Positions 18,697 through 29,300 of a DNA stretch of 64,000 bases are shown piece after piece. The stretch spans positions 7,068,001-7,132,000 of the forward strand of contig OW818698.1 of the NCBI GenBank assembly GCA_942493375.1, written 5' to 3'. This DNA comes from G942493375 sp942493375. GTDB lineage: Bacteria; Armatimonadota; UBA5829. Position 1 is the stretch's first letter. Every line of letters starts with the position of its first letter. The notes beneath the pieces are model-generated. The model did not search any database, was not told where the DNA came from, and saw nothing but the letters and a program-made list of their open reading frames with translations. Position numbers and translations under genes: made by a program.

Positions 18697-19016
18697 ATAA
18701 GTCTCAAATGAATCTGCAAGACAATTTTTTAAATCTTGTTAGAAAAGAGAGCGTTCCCGTTACAGTATACCTGGTAAGTGGTGTTCAGCTTAAGGGAATG
18801 GTCCGTGGGTTTGACTCATTTACTATCATACTCGAGAGTCAGGGGCGGAGCACGCAGCTTGTTTACAAGCATGCGATGGCATCCGTAGTTCCAGCAAGGC
18901 CTGTAAATGGCATGTTTGGACCACCGAGAGAAGATAGAGACGATAGGGATGAGATGAGTCCACAGGTCGATCCTGAAGTAAATGAAGCTGAGGAGGCCAC
19001 GGGAGAATCGCAGTGA
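18693..19016 (+). CDS. hfq: RNA chaperone Hfq
   Basis: Hfq is a hexameric Sm-like protein that binds A-rich and U-rich RNA and helps small RNAs pair with mRNAs. Seen: NLQDNFLNLVRKE with the distal and proximal binding residues, Sm1 (VTVYLVSGVQLKGMVRGFD) and an Sm2 motif in the form VYKHAMASV (family consensus YKHAIS). After residue 72 there is an acidic, low-complexity tail of about 35 residues, longer than in Firmicutes. The start overlaps the miaA stop and the stop overlaps the GTG of dapF, so the three genes form one tight operon. Confidence 0.95.
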   Translation: MNKSQMNLQDNFLNLVRKESVPVTVYLVSGVQLKGMVRGFDSFTIILESQGRSTQLVYKHAMASVVPARPVNGMFGPPREDRDDRDEMSPQVDPEVNEAEEATGESQ

Positions 19017-19879
19017 AGTTTGTTAAAATGCATGGCGCCGGGAATGATTTTGTTGTAATAGACGGTGCCGACGCACAGTTTACAGAAGAAGAATTGGCAC
19101 GTGTTGCCATTGGAATATGTGACCGCAATATGGGAGTTGGCAGCGATGGTATCATACTCGTTTTGCCCTCTCGAGTAGCCAACTTTCGGATGAGAATGCT
19201 TAATCCGGATGGTAGCGAGGCTGAAATGTGCGGGAACGGTATCCGCTGTTTCGCCAAATATCTATTCGACCGGAAATTACACACCGATGTGGTTATGACT
19301 TGTGAGACACTCGGAGGCATTAAGACACTCAAAATTAACGCTGTGGGTGGAAAAGTTCAGACAGTCCGGGTGGATATGGGCGAACCGATGTTACTGCGAT
19401 CTGAGATTCCAATGAAAGGGACTGAAAGCGCCAAAGTAATTGGAGAGACATTGAAAGTAGCAGGAAAGAAATTCGAAATCACCTGTGTTTCAATGGGAAA
19501 CCCGCATTGTATTACATTTGTAGATGATGTAGACCATTTTCCAGTTGAGAAAATTGGTCCGGACATTGAAAACCATAATAGCTTTCCACAGCGGACTAAT
19601 GTTGAGTTTGTTCAGATAATTAACCAGCAGGAAGTAAAGATGCGGGTTTGGGAAAGAGGAGCCGGTGAGACACTTGCGTGTGGAACCGGAGCCTGTGCAA
19701 CTGCGGTTGCATCTATGCTTAATGATAAAGTTGGCCGTAAGGTTACTGTCCATTTACGCGGCGGCGATCTCTTTATTGAATGGACCGGAGATAACAAAGT
19801 CTACATGACCGGCCCTGCCGAAGAAGTATACAAGGGAACAGTCTTCCCTGACACAATGAAAGCATGGCTGAACGGATAA
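19013..19879 (+). CDS. dapF: Diaminopimelate epimerase
   Basis: DapF converts LL- to meso-diaminopimelate for lysine and peptidoglycan. Seen: FVKMHGAGNDF at the N-terminus and the two catalytic cysteines, Cys73 in EMCGNGIRC and Cys223 in ETLACGTGAC, plus MGNPHCITFV. At 288 residues it is normal. The GTG start overlaps the hfq stop by four bases. Its partner DapL, which supplies LL-diaminopimelate, starts 150 bases downstream. Confidence 0.96.
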   Translation: MKFVKMHGAGNDFVVIDGADAQFTEEELARVAIGICDRNMGVGSDGIILVLPSRVANFRMRMLNPDGSEAEMCGNGIRCFAKYLFDRKLHTDVVMTCETLGGIKTLKINAVGGKVQTVRVDMGEPMLLRSEIPMKGTESAKVIGETLKVAGKKFEITCVSMGNPHCITFVDDVDHFPVEKIGPDIENHNSFPQRTNVEFVQIINQQEVKMRVWERGAGETLACGTGACATAVASMLNDKVGRKVTVHLRGGDLFIEWTGDNKVYMTGPAEEVYKGTVFPDTMKAWLNG

Positions 19880-19915
19880 TTTAGTCCAATATCTATTAAT
19901 AAGTAAAAATATCAT

Positions 19916-19960
19916 GCAGGCTGGAACCCCGCACTATTGTAATGCAGGCTTCCAGCCTGC
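19916..19960. repeat. GCAGGCTGGAA hairpin repeat after dapF
   Basis: An 11-bp perfect stem (GCAGGCTGGAA / TTCCAGCCTGC) encloses a further copy of GCAGGCT that can instead form a tight hairpin with AGCCTGC. No T-run follows. A related sequence (GCGGGCTTCTAGCCTGC) lies within 60990-61020, so it may be a REP-like family. Confidence 0.65.
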
Positions 19961-20030
19961 TTAAATGTAGCTAATAGTCAAATTCTCTGCTTTTAATATT
20001 TGTAATAAGACACACTAGGGTGATTCTGGA

Positions 20031-21212
20031 TTGGAAAGAGCAAAAAGACTCGATAAAATACCACCGTATCTGTTTGGTGAGATCTCAAGGATGAAAGCCA
20101 AAGCTATTTCGGAAGGTAATGACCTTATTGATCTGGGTATTGGAGATCCCGACCAACCTACACCGCAAGTTATTATCGATAAGCTAACCGAGGCTTCGGC
20201 AAATCCGGTACATCACAGATATGACGAATCAGAGGCAGGATGGCCTTTGTTCCTGGATTCAGTAGCCCGATGGTATAAGACGCGTTTTAAAGTTGATATA
20301 GATCCAAAGACAGAAGCTATGCTGCTATTGGGCTCCAAAGACGGTCTGGCACATTTGTGTTGGGCGATGATAGATCCTGGTGATGTCAGTTTGGTTCCTG
20401 ATCCTGGCTATACTGTATATAAAATTAATACAATGATGGCTGGCGGAGAGGCTGTTGCGATGCCTCTTCTGGAGGAGAACGGATTTCTACCGGACTTGAC
20501 TGCGATCTCAACAGATAAAGCTAAAGCTGCGAAGCTGATGTTTCTGAACTATCCAAACAATCCGACTGGTGCGATTGCCGATATAGGGTTTTATAATGAT
20601 GTAGTTCGGTTTGCCAGGGAATATGATATAGCAGTTTGCAGTGATCTTGCATATTCGGAGGTAACTTATGACGGTTACAATGCTCCAAGCATGCTGCAGG
20701 CTGAGGGAGCTAGAGATGTAGTTATAGAGATGCATTCTCTATCCAAAACTTACAATATGACCGGCTGGAGAATCGGATTTGCAGTTGGTAACGAGTATCT
20801 GATAACAGCTCTTAACAAGTTGAAATCAAATATCGACTCAAGACAATTCCCGGCGATTGATGTTGCCGCAGCGTATGCTCTGGACAGTGTAAGCAATGGT
20901 GCAACTCTGGCGCTTTACAGAAAAAGGAGAGACATACTGGTTGATGGACTGAATGCTCTTGGCTGGAAAGTGAATAAGCCAGTTGCATCGTTGTATGTAT
21001 GGGCAAAAGTACCCGATGGATACTCCTCGGCAGAGTTTTGCAGATTGCTTTTGCAGGATGCAGGAGTGTTGGTTATTCCGGGTAATGGGTATGGTCAGTA
21101 TGGTGAGGGATATGTAAGAATGTCTCTCACAGTGCAAGGTGATAAGAACGGCGAACGGCTGGAAGAAGCTGTTCGACGAATAGGTAAACATGTCAAGATT
21201 GACTGGAAATGA
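20031..21212 (+). CDS. dapL: LL-diaminopimelate aminotransferase
   Basis: DapL is a PLP enzyme that makes LL-diaminopimelate directly from tetrahydrodipicolinate, bypassing the succinylase or acetylase routes. Seen: N-terminal RLDKIPPYLF and the GIGDPDQPTP motif, NYPNNPTG, SDLAYSEVTYDG, and the PLP lysine Lys239 in SLSKTYNMTGWR. The 393-residue length matches. The start is TTG at 20031 with AGGGTGA upstream. Together with dapF, dapB and asd in this window it outlines the short DapL-type lysine pathway. It overlaps the next gene by 23 bases. Confidence 0.92.
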   Translation: MERAKRLDKIPPYLFGEISRMKAKAISEGNDLIDLGIGDPDQPTPQVIIDKLTEASANPVHHRYDESEAGWPLFLDSVARWYKTRFKVDIDPKTEAMLLLGSKDGLAHLCWAMIDPGDVSLVPDPGYTVYKINTMMAGGEAVAMPLLEENGFLPDLTAISTDKAKAAKLMFLNYPNNPTGAIADIGFYNDVVRFAREYDIAVCSDLAYSEVTYDGYNAPSMLQAEGARDVVIEMHSLSKTYNMTGWRIGFAVGNEYLITALNKLKSNIDSRQFPAIDVAAAYALDSVSNGATLALYRKRRDILVDGLNALGWKVNKPVASLYVWAKVPDGYSSAEFCRLLLQDAGVLVIPGNGYGQYGEGYVRMSLTVQGDKNGERLEEAVRRIGKHVKIDWK

Positions 21213-22500
21213 AGATAATAACACTTATGAGGTTGAGTATGAGGACAGGGCTGTTCTTGTGCTTGATGACGCCGGCGATGTGGCGGAATCTGAGGCTAAT
21301 GCCGATGAACTGAGGCTGCTTACCGAGAGCGCGGGTGTTCGGATCGTGGATGAGATGCGGATAAGCAGATCACATCCTGATCCTGCTTTCTACATCGGGC
21401 ATGGAAACTCTGACGAATTGTATATCCGTATTCAGGAATCCGGTGCTAATGTTGCCCTGATCGGTGTGGATCTTACACCAACTCAGCAGCGCAATATTGG
21501 CAAAGTCGTGCAAACAAGGGTAGTGGACCGGACTCAGCTTATATTAGATATTTTCGCAGCAAGAGCCAGGACCAATGAAGGCAAGCTGCAGGTGGAACTC
21601 GCTCAGCTTAAGTATCTGTTGCCAAGACTCAGCGGTCGAGGCATCGAGATGTCGCGAATCGGCGGTGGTTCTGGTGGGATCGCCAACCGTGGACCCGGTG
21701 AAACTAAGCTGGAAACAGATCGCAGAAGAGTCAGAGACCGCATAAATCTGCTCAATGATAATCTGGACCAGGTTGTAAAACAGCGAGCTCTCCAGAACCA
21801 GGCCAGACGTAAACTTATGATAGTAAACGCAGCCCTGGTAGGTTACACCAGTGCCGGTAAGTCTACACTTATTAACAAGCTGACTGGCTCCGATATTATG
21901 ACCGATGCCATGCTCTTTGCTACTCTAGACCCTACCACACGTAGAGTTGAGAATGAAGGCTGTTCATCATTTCTACTCTCAGATACTGTCGGTTTTATTA
22001 GCAAACTTCCTCATAATCTTGTAGCGGCATTCAGGGCCACTCTGGAAGAAGTTGTAGAGGCTGACTTCCTGATTCATGTGGTCGATGCAAGCCATCCTCA
22101 CGTGGAGCGTCAAGTATCATCCGTTGTGGATGTACTAATGGAGCTAGGAGTATCTGAGAAACCCACCATCACTGTCTATAACAAATGCGACATAGTCAAA
22201 GATCAATACACCCTCCGAAACAAAGTGGCGTTTACGCCTGATTCCTGTTATATCAGCGCGCTGACCGGAGACGGATTGGACAATCTGATTATGCTATGTG
22301 GTCAGGTGATCGAGAATCTGATGAAGATGATCACTGCTGTTATTCCGTATGCAAATGGGGATATATTGGCAATGTGTCACGACAGAGGACGAGTTATAGA
22401 CGAAGAATACCTTGATAATGGAGTCAGGGTTACTGTGGAATTAGCCCCGGATTTGGCCTCCAAGCTGGACAGGTTTGTAGTTGATAAAGTTAAAGAGTAA
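21190..22500 (+). CDS. hflX: GTPase HflX
   Basis: HflX is a ribosome-associated GTPase that splits stalled or heat-damaged ribosomes. Seen: an N-terminal nucleotide-binding domain ending in RGPGETKLETDRRR (residues 167-180), a coiled linker, and a G domain with GYTSAGKST (218-226), DTVGFI and NKCD. The 436-residue length is normal. The ATG lies inside the end of dapL (23-base overlap), which supports co-transcription; no closer in-frame start gives a better fit. Confidence 0.93.
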   Translation: MSRLTGNEDNNTYEVEYEDRAVLVLDDAGDVAESEANADELRLLTESAGVRIVDEMRISRSHPDPAFYIGHGNSDELYIRIQESGANVALIGVDLTPTQQRNIGKVVQTRVVDRTQLILDIFAARARTNEGKLQVELAQLKYLLPRLSGRGIEMSRIGGGSGGIANRGPGETKLETDRRRVRDRINLLNDNLDQVVKQRALQNQARRKLMIVNAALVGYTSAGKSTLINKLTGSDIMTDAMLFATLDPTTRRVENEGCSSFLLSDTVGFISKLPHNLVAAFRATLEEVVEADFLIHVVDASHPHVERQVSSVVDVLMELGVSEKPTITVYNKCDIVKDQYTLRNKVAFTPDSCYISALTGDGLDNLIMLCGQVIENLMKMITAVIPYANGDILAMCHDRGRVIDEEYLDNGVRVTVELAPDLASKLDRFVVDKVKE

Positions 22501-22558
22501 ACACCCCCTTACTAAACATCCTTTCCTGAAATAGTGCAGATATATCTTGGAGATAAAG

Positions 22559-25261
22559 ATGAGAGTTTTCGGTCTGTTTGTAACCTTACTTTTGATTCTA
22601 GTCTATCCTGCTCAAGCACTTGAGTTTCATGTATCACCTGCTGGAAATGATTCCAATCCCGGATCCGCCGTCAAACCATTTGCTACCATTGAACACGCAC
22701 GGGATACTGTTCGGGCATGGAAACTTGCGAACATTGATGCTGAAGCAGTGACTGTTTGGCTGCATAAAGGGACATATCGAATTACTTCTCCGATTCTGTT
22801 TACACCTCAAGATTCAGGAACCAGTCAGTTCCCGGTGACCTATAGTGCTGTTGCTGGAGAGAAACCTGTTGTCAGTGGGGGAGTTCCTATCACTGGCTGG
22901 CGTAAACATGGTGACAATCTGTGGGTTGCTAATGTTACCTGGGCGAAAGCGTTGCCGGAACCATTCGTTCAGCTATTTGTGAATGGGAAACGTCGCAATC
23001 GCGCTCGCACCCCAAATATAGGTAGTTACTTCTATACTAAACGCTTGCATTATGAAGGCAGTGGAGAAGCTCCGCTCTGTATGGGAATGACGTTCAAAGA
23101 AGGGAACCTGAAGCCCTGGAGCAGCAGCGAAGACGCTGTGATCTGCCTGTTCCACAATTGGGTCAACTCTTATAACCGCGTTGGCAAGGCAGACTGGCAG
23201 CGTCAGCGACTGGATTTTACTCGTCCGGCTGGCATTTTCTTTCTCAGTCCTAGTGTGCGTTATTATGTTGAGAACCTGAAGAGTGCGTTGGATTCTCCCG
23301 GGGAGTGGTATCTGGATAAAACTGCTGGTCTTTTGTATTATTATCCAATGCATGGAGAAATATTACCAAAAGCCGAAGTAATAGCACCAGTAGTGAAACA
23401 GACTCTCATACAACTGCAAGGCGTTCCTGAAGCAGGTCAGTATGTTGAGAACATAGTGTTTAAGGGAATCTCCTTTCAACACACTGATGCCGACCTCTCC
23501 CGCGAATATCGGCACAGTGTCCAGGGAGCAGAAACGCAGCGCGGTGCCATTGTAGCCAGAAGAACTCGCAATTTTGTGATCGAGAATTGTGAGCTTACGC
23601 GACTAGGAGAGAATGCGATCTCACTGCTTGAAGCTTGTTCACACAATACTGTGACTCGCTGTCATATCCACGACTTGGGAGGCGGCGGTGTCTATCTTTC
23701 TGAGCAAGGCCCGGGTAATACAGCGGAATGGTATCTGACTGCCCATAATAAAGTCGATAATAACTTCATACACGATGGCGGATATATTTTCAGGGCAGGA
23801 TGCGGCGTTTTTATGGGTGCTACCGCCAGCTACAATCAGATCACGCACAATGAGATCTGTGACCTGAGTTGGATGGGTGTGCACATGGGCTGGAGTTGGT
23901 CCAGCAGAAACCCGGCCTACACTCACCACAACGAAATCGCCTACAACCACATTCATCACATCGGAAATGGCGTTTTGAATGATATTGCCGGCATATATAC
24001 CCTTGGCGTATCGCCTGGAACAGTGCTACACCACAACCTTATCCACGATGTTACGCGTTTTGAACGAGGTGACGAGGGATACGGTGGATGGGGTATCTAT
24101 CTGGATGCCGGGAGCTCTGAAATGCGTGTTGAGAACAACATCGTATATAACACGCGTGACGGCGGCCTCCATCTGCACTGCTATGAATATCCCTATGAAG
24201 ACCAGATTGTAAATAATATTTTCGCATATGCGACTTCGCCTCAAATGGCGCGCAACAATAGTATGGAACCTGATACGTTTCATGCGAACCTGGAACACAA
24301 TATAGTCTACAACGAGAATAAGGGAATGTATGGTGGAGGTAACTGGGCTCCAGGCAGCAAGTTCACTGTTGACAACAACTGTTATTTTAGTGAGAAGTCG
24401 AAAGATCCTGACTTCTTTGGGATGACATTTGCCCAGTGGCAGGCAGCAGGCCGTGATGTGCATTCCGTCGTAGCGGACCCGGGTTTCATCAATGCGCGCA
24501 AACATGACTTCCGCCTTAAACCGAATTCTCCGGCTTTGAGTCTGGGCATAAAGCCAATTGATATGACCACTGTAGGACTGCGTGGACATGCATCATGGAC
24601 GAAGCTTCCGAGGAAGACAGCCAATAGAAAATATGAAAAAGCTATAGCTCCGAATGCGAAGTCTGCCGGTGTATTATTCAAGGATTTTGAGGAATATGAA
24701 GCAGGCGATGTTCCTGATGGTGCGGTCTTTGCTGATGGCGCAACGAGTGTAACAGTGACGGATATGAAACCGGCTTCTGGCCTGCGTTGTATGCGGTTTG
24801 TTGACGACCTCACGGTTGATGTCTGGAAACCGCACTGGTATGCGACGCGGGTTCCTGGGAAAGGGGCTTTACATGTGCAGGTTAAGGTGCGTAATGATGC
24901 AGCCAGTCCTGTTTCATTCGACCTTGAATTCCGTGATTGGCCAGGTATAGGTGGTAAATATGTTAGCGGTCCCCAACTACGATTCCTGCCAAATGGAGTA
25001 GTTCAGGCCTGTGAAGAGGGTCAGTGGAATGATATTGGACGGTATAAAATAGGAGAGTGGTTAGCAGTCCGGATAGATCTGTCGGAAGGCAAGGGGCGTG
25101 CTAATACATACACTGTGAAACTCGGTTCGAACGGAACACCGGTAACGGGAATCAAGTTTGCCAGCGATGACTTTATTAACTTCAACTGGATAGGCCTGGC
25201 AGGTATGGAGACCAAGCCCGGTATGTTCTATGCTGATGATATTCGGGTTGGGCGAAAATGA
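22559..25261 (+). CDS. Secreted right-handed parallel beta-helix protein
   Basis: The 900-residue product has a signal peptide (FVTLLLILVYPAQA) followed by EFHVSPAGNDSNPGS and PFATIEHARDTVR, the standard opening of secreted beta-helix proteins that bind or cleave polysaccharides. Residues 280-650 hold many N-x-I/V-x-x-N-x-I rungs (for example HNEICDLSWMGV). The last 200 residues look like a concanavalin-type beta-sandwich. A polysaccharide lyase or glycosidase role is possible but no catalytic set was identified. The ATG at 22559 follows GGAGAT. A CobW gene follows 17 bases downstream without an obvious functional link. Confidence 0.8.
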   Translation: MRVFGLFVTLLLILVYPAQALEFHVSPAGNDSNPGSAVKPFATIEHARDTVRAWKLANIDAEAVTVWLHKGTYRITSPILFTPQDSGTSQFPVTYSAVAGEKPVVSGGVPITGWRKHGDNLWVANVTWAKALPEPFVQLFVNGKRRNRARTPNIGSYFYTKRLHYEGSGEAPLCMGMTFKEGNLKPWSSSEDAVICLFHNWVNSYNRVGKADWQRQRLDFTRPAGIFFLSPSVRYYVENLKSALDSPGEWYLDKTAGLLYYYPMHGEILPKAEVIAPVVKQTLIQLQGVPEAGQYVENIVFKGISFQHTDADLSREYRHSVQGAETQRGAIVARRTRNFVIENCELTRLGENAISLLEACSHNTVTRCHIHDLGGGGVYLSEQGPGNTAEWYLTAHNKVDNNFIHDGGYIFRAGCGVFMGATASYNQITHNEICDLSWMGVHMGWSWSSRNPAYTHHNEIAYNHIHHIGNGVLNDIAGIYTLGVSPGTVLHHNLIHDVTRFERGDEGYGGWGIYLDAGSSEMRVENNIVYNTRDGGLHLHCYEYPYEDQIVNNIFAYATSPQMARNNSMEPDTFHANLEHNIVYNENKGMYGGGNWAPGSKFTVDNNCYFSEKSKDPDFFGMTFAQWQAAGRDVHSVVADPGFINARKHDFRLKPNSPALSLGIKPIDMTTVGLRGHASWTKLPRKTANRKYEKAIAPNAKSAGVLFKDFEEYEAGDVPDGAVFADGATSVTVTDMKPASGLRCMRFVDDLTVDVWKPHWYATRVPGKGALHVQVKVRNDAASPVSFDLEFRDWPGIGGKYVSGPQLRFLPNGVVQACEEGQWNDIGRYKIGEWLAVRIDLSEGKGRANTYTVKLGSNGTPVTGIKFASDDFINFNWIGLAGMETKPGMFYADDIRVGRK

Positions 25262-25278
25262 CAAAGGATAATGTTTAG

Positions 25279-26217
25279 ATGAATTTACCTGTTCTGGTAG
25301 TTTCCGGGTTTCTTGGATGTGGAAAAACTTCGTTTCTAAGCAACTTGCTGCCTTTATGTGCCGAAGCCGGGGTTAAACCTGCATTGGTGATAAATGAGGT
25401 CGGTGACACAGACATCGACGGAGAACTGCTGGCAGAACTGCACACTGAACAGGTGAAACTTGTCGGAGGATGTGTCTGCTGCACCCTGCAGGCACAACTT
25501 GCCCAGACAATTTACGACATTCTCGATAAGGCAGAGAATGACATTATCATAATAGAATGCAGCGGACTCTCCAACCCGATCGATGTTGTCAGCGTGTTAA
25601 CGACCCCCGCACTTATTACAAGAGTAGGGGTCAGTCATGTCGTATGTCTGGTTGATTCTCCAAGGGCTGACAAGATCCTGAAAGTAGCTGAACTTGCCAA
25701 GTCTCAGGTAGCCTATAGTGACCTGATCGTATTGAACAAGATGGATAAGGTAGTTGAAACTGACCGGACCATTGTAGAATTTCGCATCAGAGAAATTGCG
25801 TCTGAAACAGAGCTTTTATGGGCTGCATATGGAGACATAGGGCACGATCGTCTGCTGCAGCTATTGAATGATAAACCATCCGAACACGGATGCAGTTGTG
25901 GGCACGACCATAGTCACAAACGCGGACATTCACATAGTCTTCCCGCATCATTTTGCACAACTGCTGTGCACCTCCCGGAATGCGTAGAGCGAGAGAATCT
26001 ACTGAAGATGCTATCATCTCTGCCGGATAATGTGATTCGAGCTAAGGGATTTGCATACTCAGATGATATAGGTTGGCAAGTGTTGCATAAAGTGTACGAT
26101 TCCATAGATATAACACCTCTTTCCGGACCAGCCCCGAATGCAGGTGCAGTTTTAATCTGCATTGGGCAACATCTGAATCCAGGTGATATCCTTAATTCTG
26201 TAAACCTGTACACCTAA
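25279..26217 (+). CDS. CobW-family metallochaperone GTPase
   Basis: CobW/COG0523 proteins use GTP to deliver metal ions (Zn, Co, Fe or Ni) to target enzymes. Seen: P-loop GFLGCGKT (10-17), the metal-binding CxCC motif in GGCVCC (Cys65, 67, 68), ECSGLSNP, LNKMD, and a His-rich stretch CSCGHDHSHKRGHSHS near residue 210 that probably stores or senses metal. The C-terminal CobW domain ends near residue 312. AAGGATAA precedes the ATG. Which metal it serves cannot be read; no Zur or cobalamin site was seen upstream. Confidence 0.9.
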   Translation: MNLPVLVVSGFLGCGKTSFLSNLLPLCAEAGVKPALVINEVGDTDIDGELLAELHTEQVKLVGGCVCCTLQAQLAQTIYDILDKAENDIIIIECSGLSNPIDVVSVLTTPALITRVGVSHVVCLVDSPRADKILKVAELAKSQVAYSDLIVLNKMDKVVETDRTIVEFRIREIASETELLWAAYGDIGHDRLLQLLNDKPSEHGCSCGHDHSHKRGHSHSLPASFCTTAVHLPECVERENLLKMLSSLPDNVIRAKGFAYSDDIGWQVLHKVYDSIDITPLSGPAPNAGAVLICIGQHLNPGDILNSVNLYT

Positions 26218-26374
26218 AATGTTTGCGCCATATTCCCCTGTTAAATAATCCGAACAGAAACTCGTGCCCAATATTATGTTTCCTATCGGCAACAATTTGT
26301 GTTGCATTACTACTTTCATTAGTGCTAAAGTTTTATTCTGTTTTAGACTAGACTGAAGTTCAGGAGTATTCATA

Positions 26375-29300
26375 ATGAAGTTATTTGCTGTCTTTACTGC
26401 ATTACTTGTTCTATTGATTGGTTACACTTGCTGGGGATCAACCATTAACGCACCGTCTTTTTCGAGCAACCCACCTGTTATAGATGGTAAGATGAATCCC
26501 GGTGAATGGGATAACGCATCAGTTGCACCCGTTTGTTTGACTTCAAATGGTGATTTGGCTAACCCTAGAGGACATTTTTATGTGGGGCGTTCAAATGGCA
26601 ATCTATACCTTGCGTTTGTAACGGATTCGATGCTCCGGATGCCAGTTGCTAAGGCACTCAAACGAGACGGAAACCTCTGGGAAGATGATGCTGTTGAGTT
26701 TTTCCTCAAAACTGATTCATATACTTACCAGATTATTGTTAACTCCACCGGTGTGGTATATGACAACCGGTCAGGTGATGCTTCCTGGGATGGTCCCTGG
26801 AAAGTGGCAGCATCAGTTATTGGTTCTGAATGGGCTGTGGGTTATGCAGGTGGAGAAACACCAAGGCGTGGGTTTATCATAGAAATGATGCTGCCTCTTG
26901 ATCAGGCTGGGATTAAGGTTCCAGCTGATGGGGATGTATGGGGTTTTCGCGCGATCTTTGATATGGTTGGAGCGAATCCGCAGGCTGTTTGGGAACGGAT
27001 GGATAACCTGGATTTCAAAACATCCGGGTTTGGGAAACTGGTCTTTGGAGGTCCTCCCAATAGATTGGAAGAGATTAAACTTGATGAAGGCGGCAGGCTG
27101 GTTAAGCTCACTGGCTCCTTTGGTGAATATACCGGTTGTTCAGTAGGTGAAGTCGGTGGTGGAACTCCAAATAACGTTGCTCTTTGGGGTGGACCAATTG
27201 TTGAACCGATCAAACTCGCCGGTGGTAGCAGATATATTATAGAAGCCAAAAATACCGATCATTACTATTTTAGCTTCCCAGTCGTAGCTAAGCTGAGTAT
27301 TCCAGTCCTTGCGTGTCCGGTGCCATCACGTGAGTCATTCTATATCTCATGCGATCCGGCAAAAGTCTCTCCTGAAGACAAAAAACTGATCCGGTTGTCC
27401 ATACTTCGGGATAACAAGGCGTTGTGGAAAGGTTCGATTGACCTGCCAAAGCTGACTGCGAGAAACGATCAATATATTAGCTATAAAGGTTGGGGAGCTG
27501 GTCCGGTTCAACTTGTAGTAAGTAAAGACGAAGATGGTAAAAGTGTTGAGCTTGGCCGTTTATCCCTGAAAGTGCCTTCATATGTGCCGGCATGGACAAA
27601 ATTCGTAATGCCTAAGACCCCCGCAGTCCCCAAACCATGGATTCCTGTGAAAGCTGGCAGCAAGATAGTCAAAGTCTGGGGTAGGGATTATTCGTTTGGT
27701 AACAGTCCATTCCTTGACCAGGTCAATGTGTTAGGCAGTAATGTGCTGGCTTCTCCTGTTGTCTTACGAGGCAAGGTGGATGGAAAGAATATTAGTTGGA
27801 AAGTGACCTCATGGAAGCTGATTTCGCATGCTGACGAAAAAGCCGTTTATGTAGGTAAAGCGACAGCAGGGGCTTTAAATATTGATGTCCGGACAGCTAT
27901 CGAGTTTGATGGAGCTATCAGATTGGATTGGAAGCTGAGTCCGGTCAAAGGAGCACACAAAGTCGAAAATCTGACGTTTGTTGTTCCAGTGAAACCGCAG
28001 ATCGGCAAATCGGTGGTGTGGTATGGAACTGAGGGATATTCGTTCAACGATCAGACAACCTGGGGCAGGGGGCTGGATGTTCCGAAGAAGAACTGGACCT
28101 CTCTGTTTACTCCCTCCGTATGGATAGGAGACCAGACTCGTGGTATAGACTGGTTTGCAGATCACAGGGGCAACTGGACTCCGGCAGATGTAAAGAAATC
28201 AGTAGAAGTAAGGAATACTCCAAAAGCAATTGAGTTGATTCTACATATTGCTGACAAAGAACGAGTAATTGATAGACCCCTGGATTTTACATTCGGTCTG
28301 CTGGCAACGCCGACAAAACAAAGGCCGTCTCCTGATGATTTTACCGATGATCGCACAATTGCTACTATTAATACTTTTGGATTGAAAGATCCAGTAACGA
28401 CAGTTCCGATGATCTTTATTCCCAGAAGCGATGAAGATGCCCGTCCTGAGGGCTGTATAGAAACTGATGCCCGTGTAGATTGGGACCCGGAAAATCCGGC
28501 ACTAAATGAGCAAACTGCAACCATTTTCGAGATCCACGACAGCGGTGGGACAAATATCACTGATGTTGATTATATACCTGCAACCAAGACTTTGCGACTT
28601 ACGCATCGAAGTATGGATTTCGGATTATTGACTGTTGGCGAAGGAAAAGTTGATCTCAAAAAAGGTGAATGGTACAGGTTTTCCTATAACTGGGGTCCGA
28701 AAAGTTCTGTCTATGTCAATGGAAATTTAATCATTTCAGGTGAAGATAAATCTCCCATTGCTGCCTGGGATAACAACTATGCTCTGTATCGAGTAGGTTG
28801 TTCAGGTAGGTGGTCGCTCAAAGGTTGGAGGATTTCCTACAAGCAGCGAACTGAAAATGAAGTCCAACCGAATATCGTCTGGAAAGAAGATGCAAATACC
28901 CAGCACCTTGAACTCCTTGAATACGATCCTACACCCATGAACTGGACCAATCCGCGTGTATGGTCTCCCCGCAATCCTGGTTATCTTGTTGGCAATTGGA
29001 CCTACGATTCAAAGAATAGGATACTCGTTGCAGGGGAATATCAGACATTCTCTACGCAAGCAGAAAACCTGGCAAATATGGGATTCAGAGGTGGAATTCT
29101 ATGGAACTGGTCAAATAATATTCTCGGTAATGATGGCCCCCAGTATCCTAAGTTATTTGAGGAATCCAATGCATTGTGCAATAAGTTCGGCATTCGAACT
29201 CTGCCCTATATGACATATGGAATTACCAACTACTCCCCTGACTTCGAAGACTACAAATGGGAATTGAGTCCTAACGGGCCTGCAGAGGATCTGCCTGTCG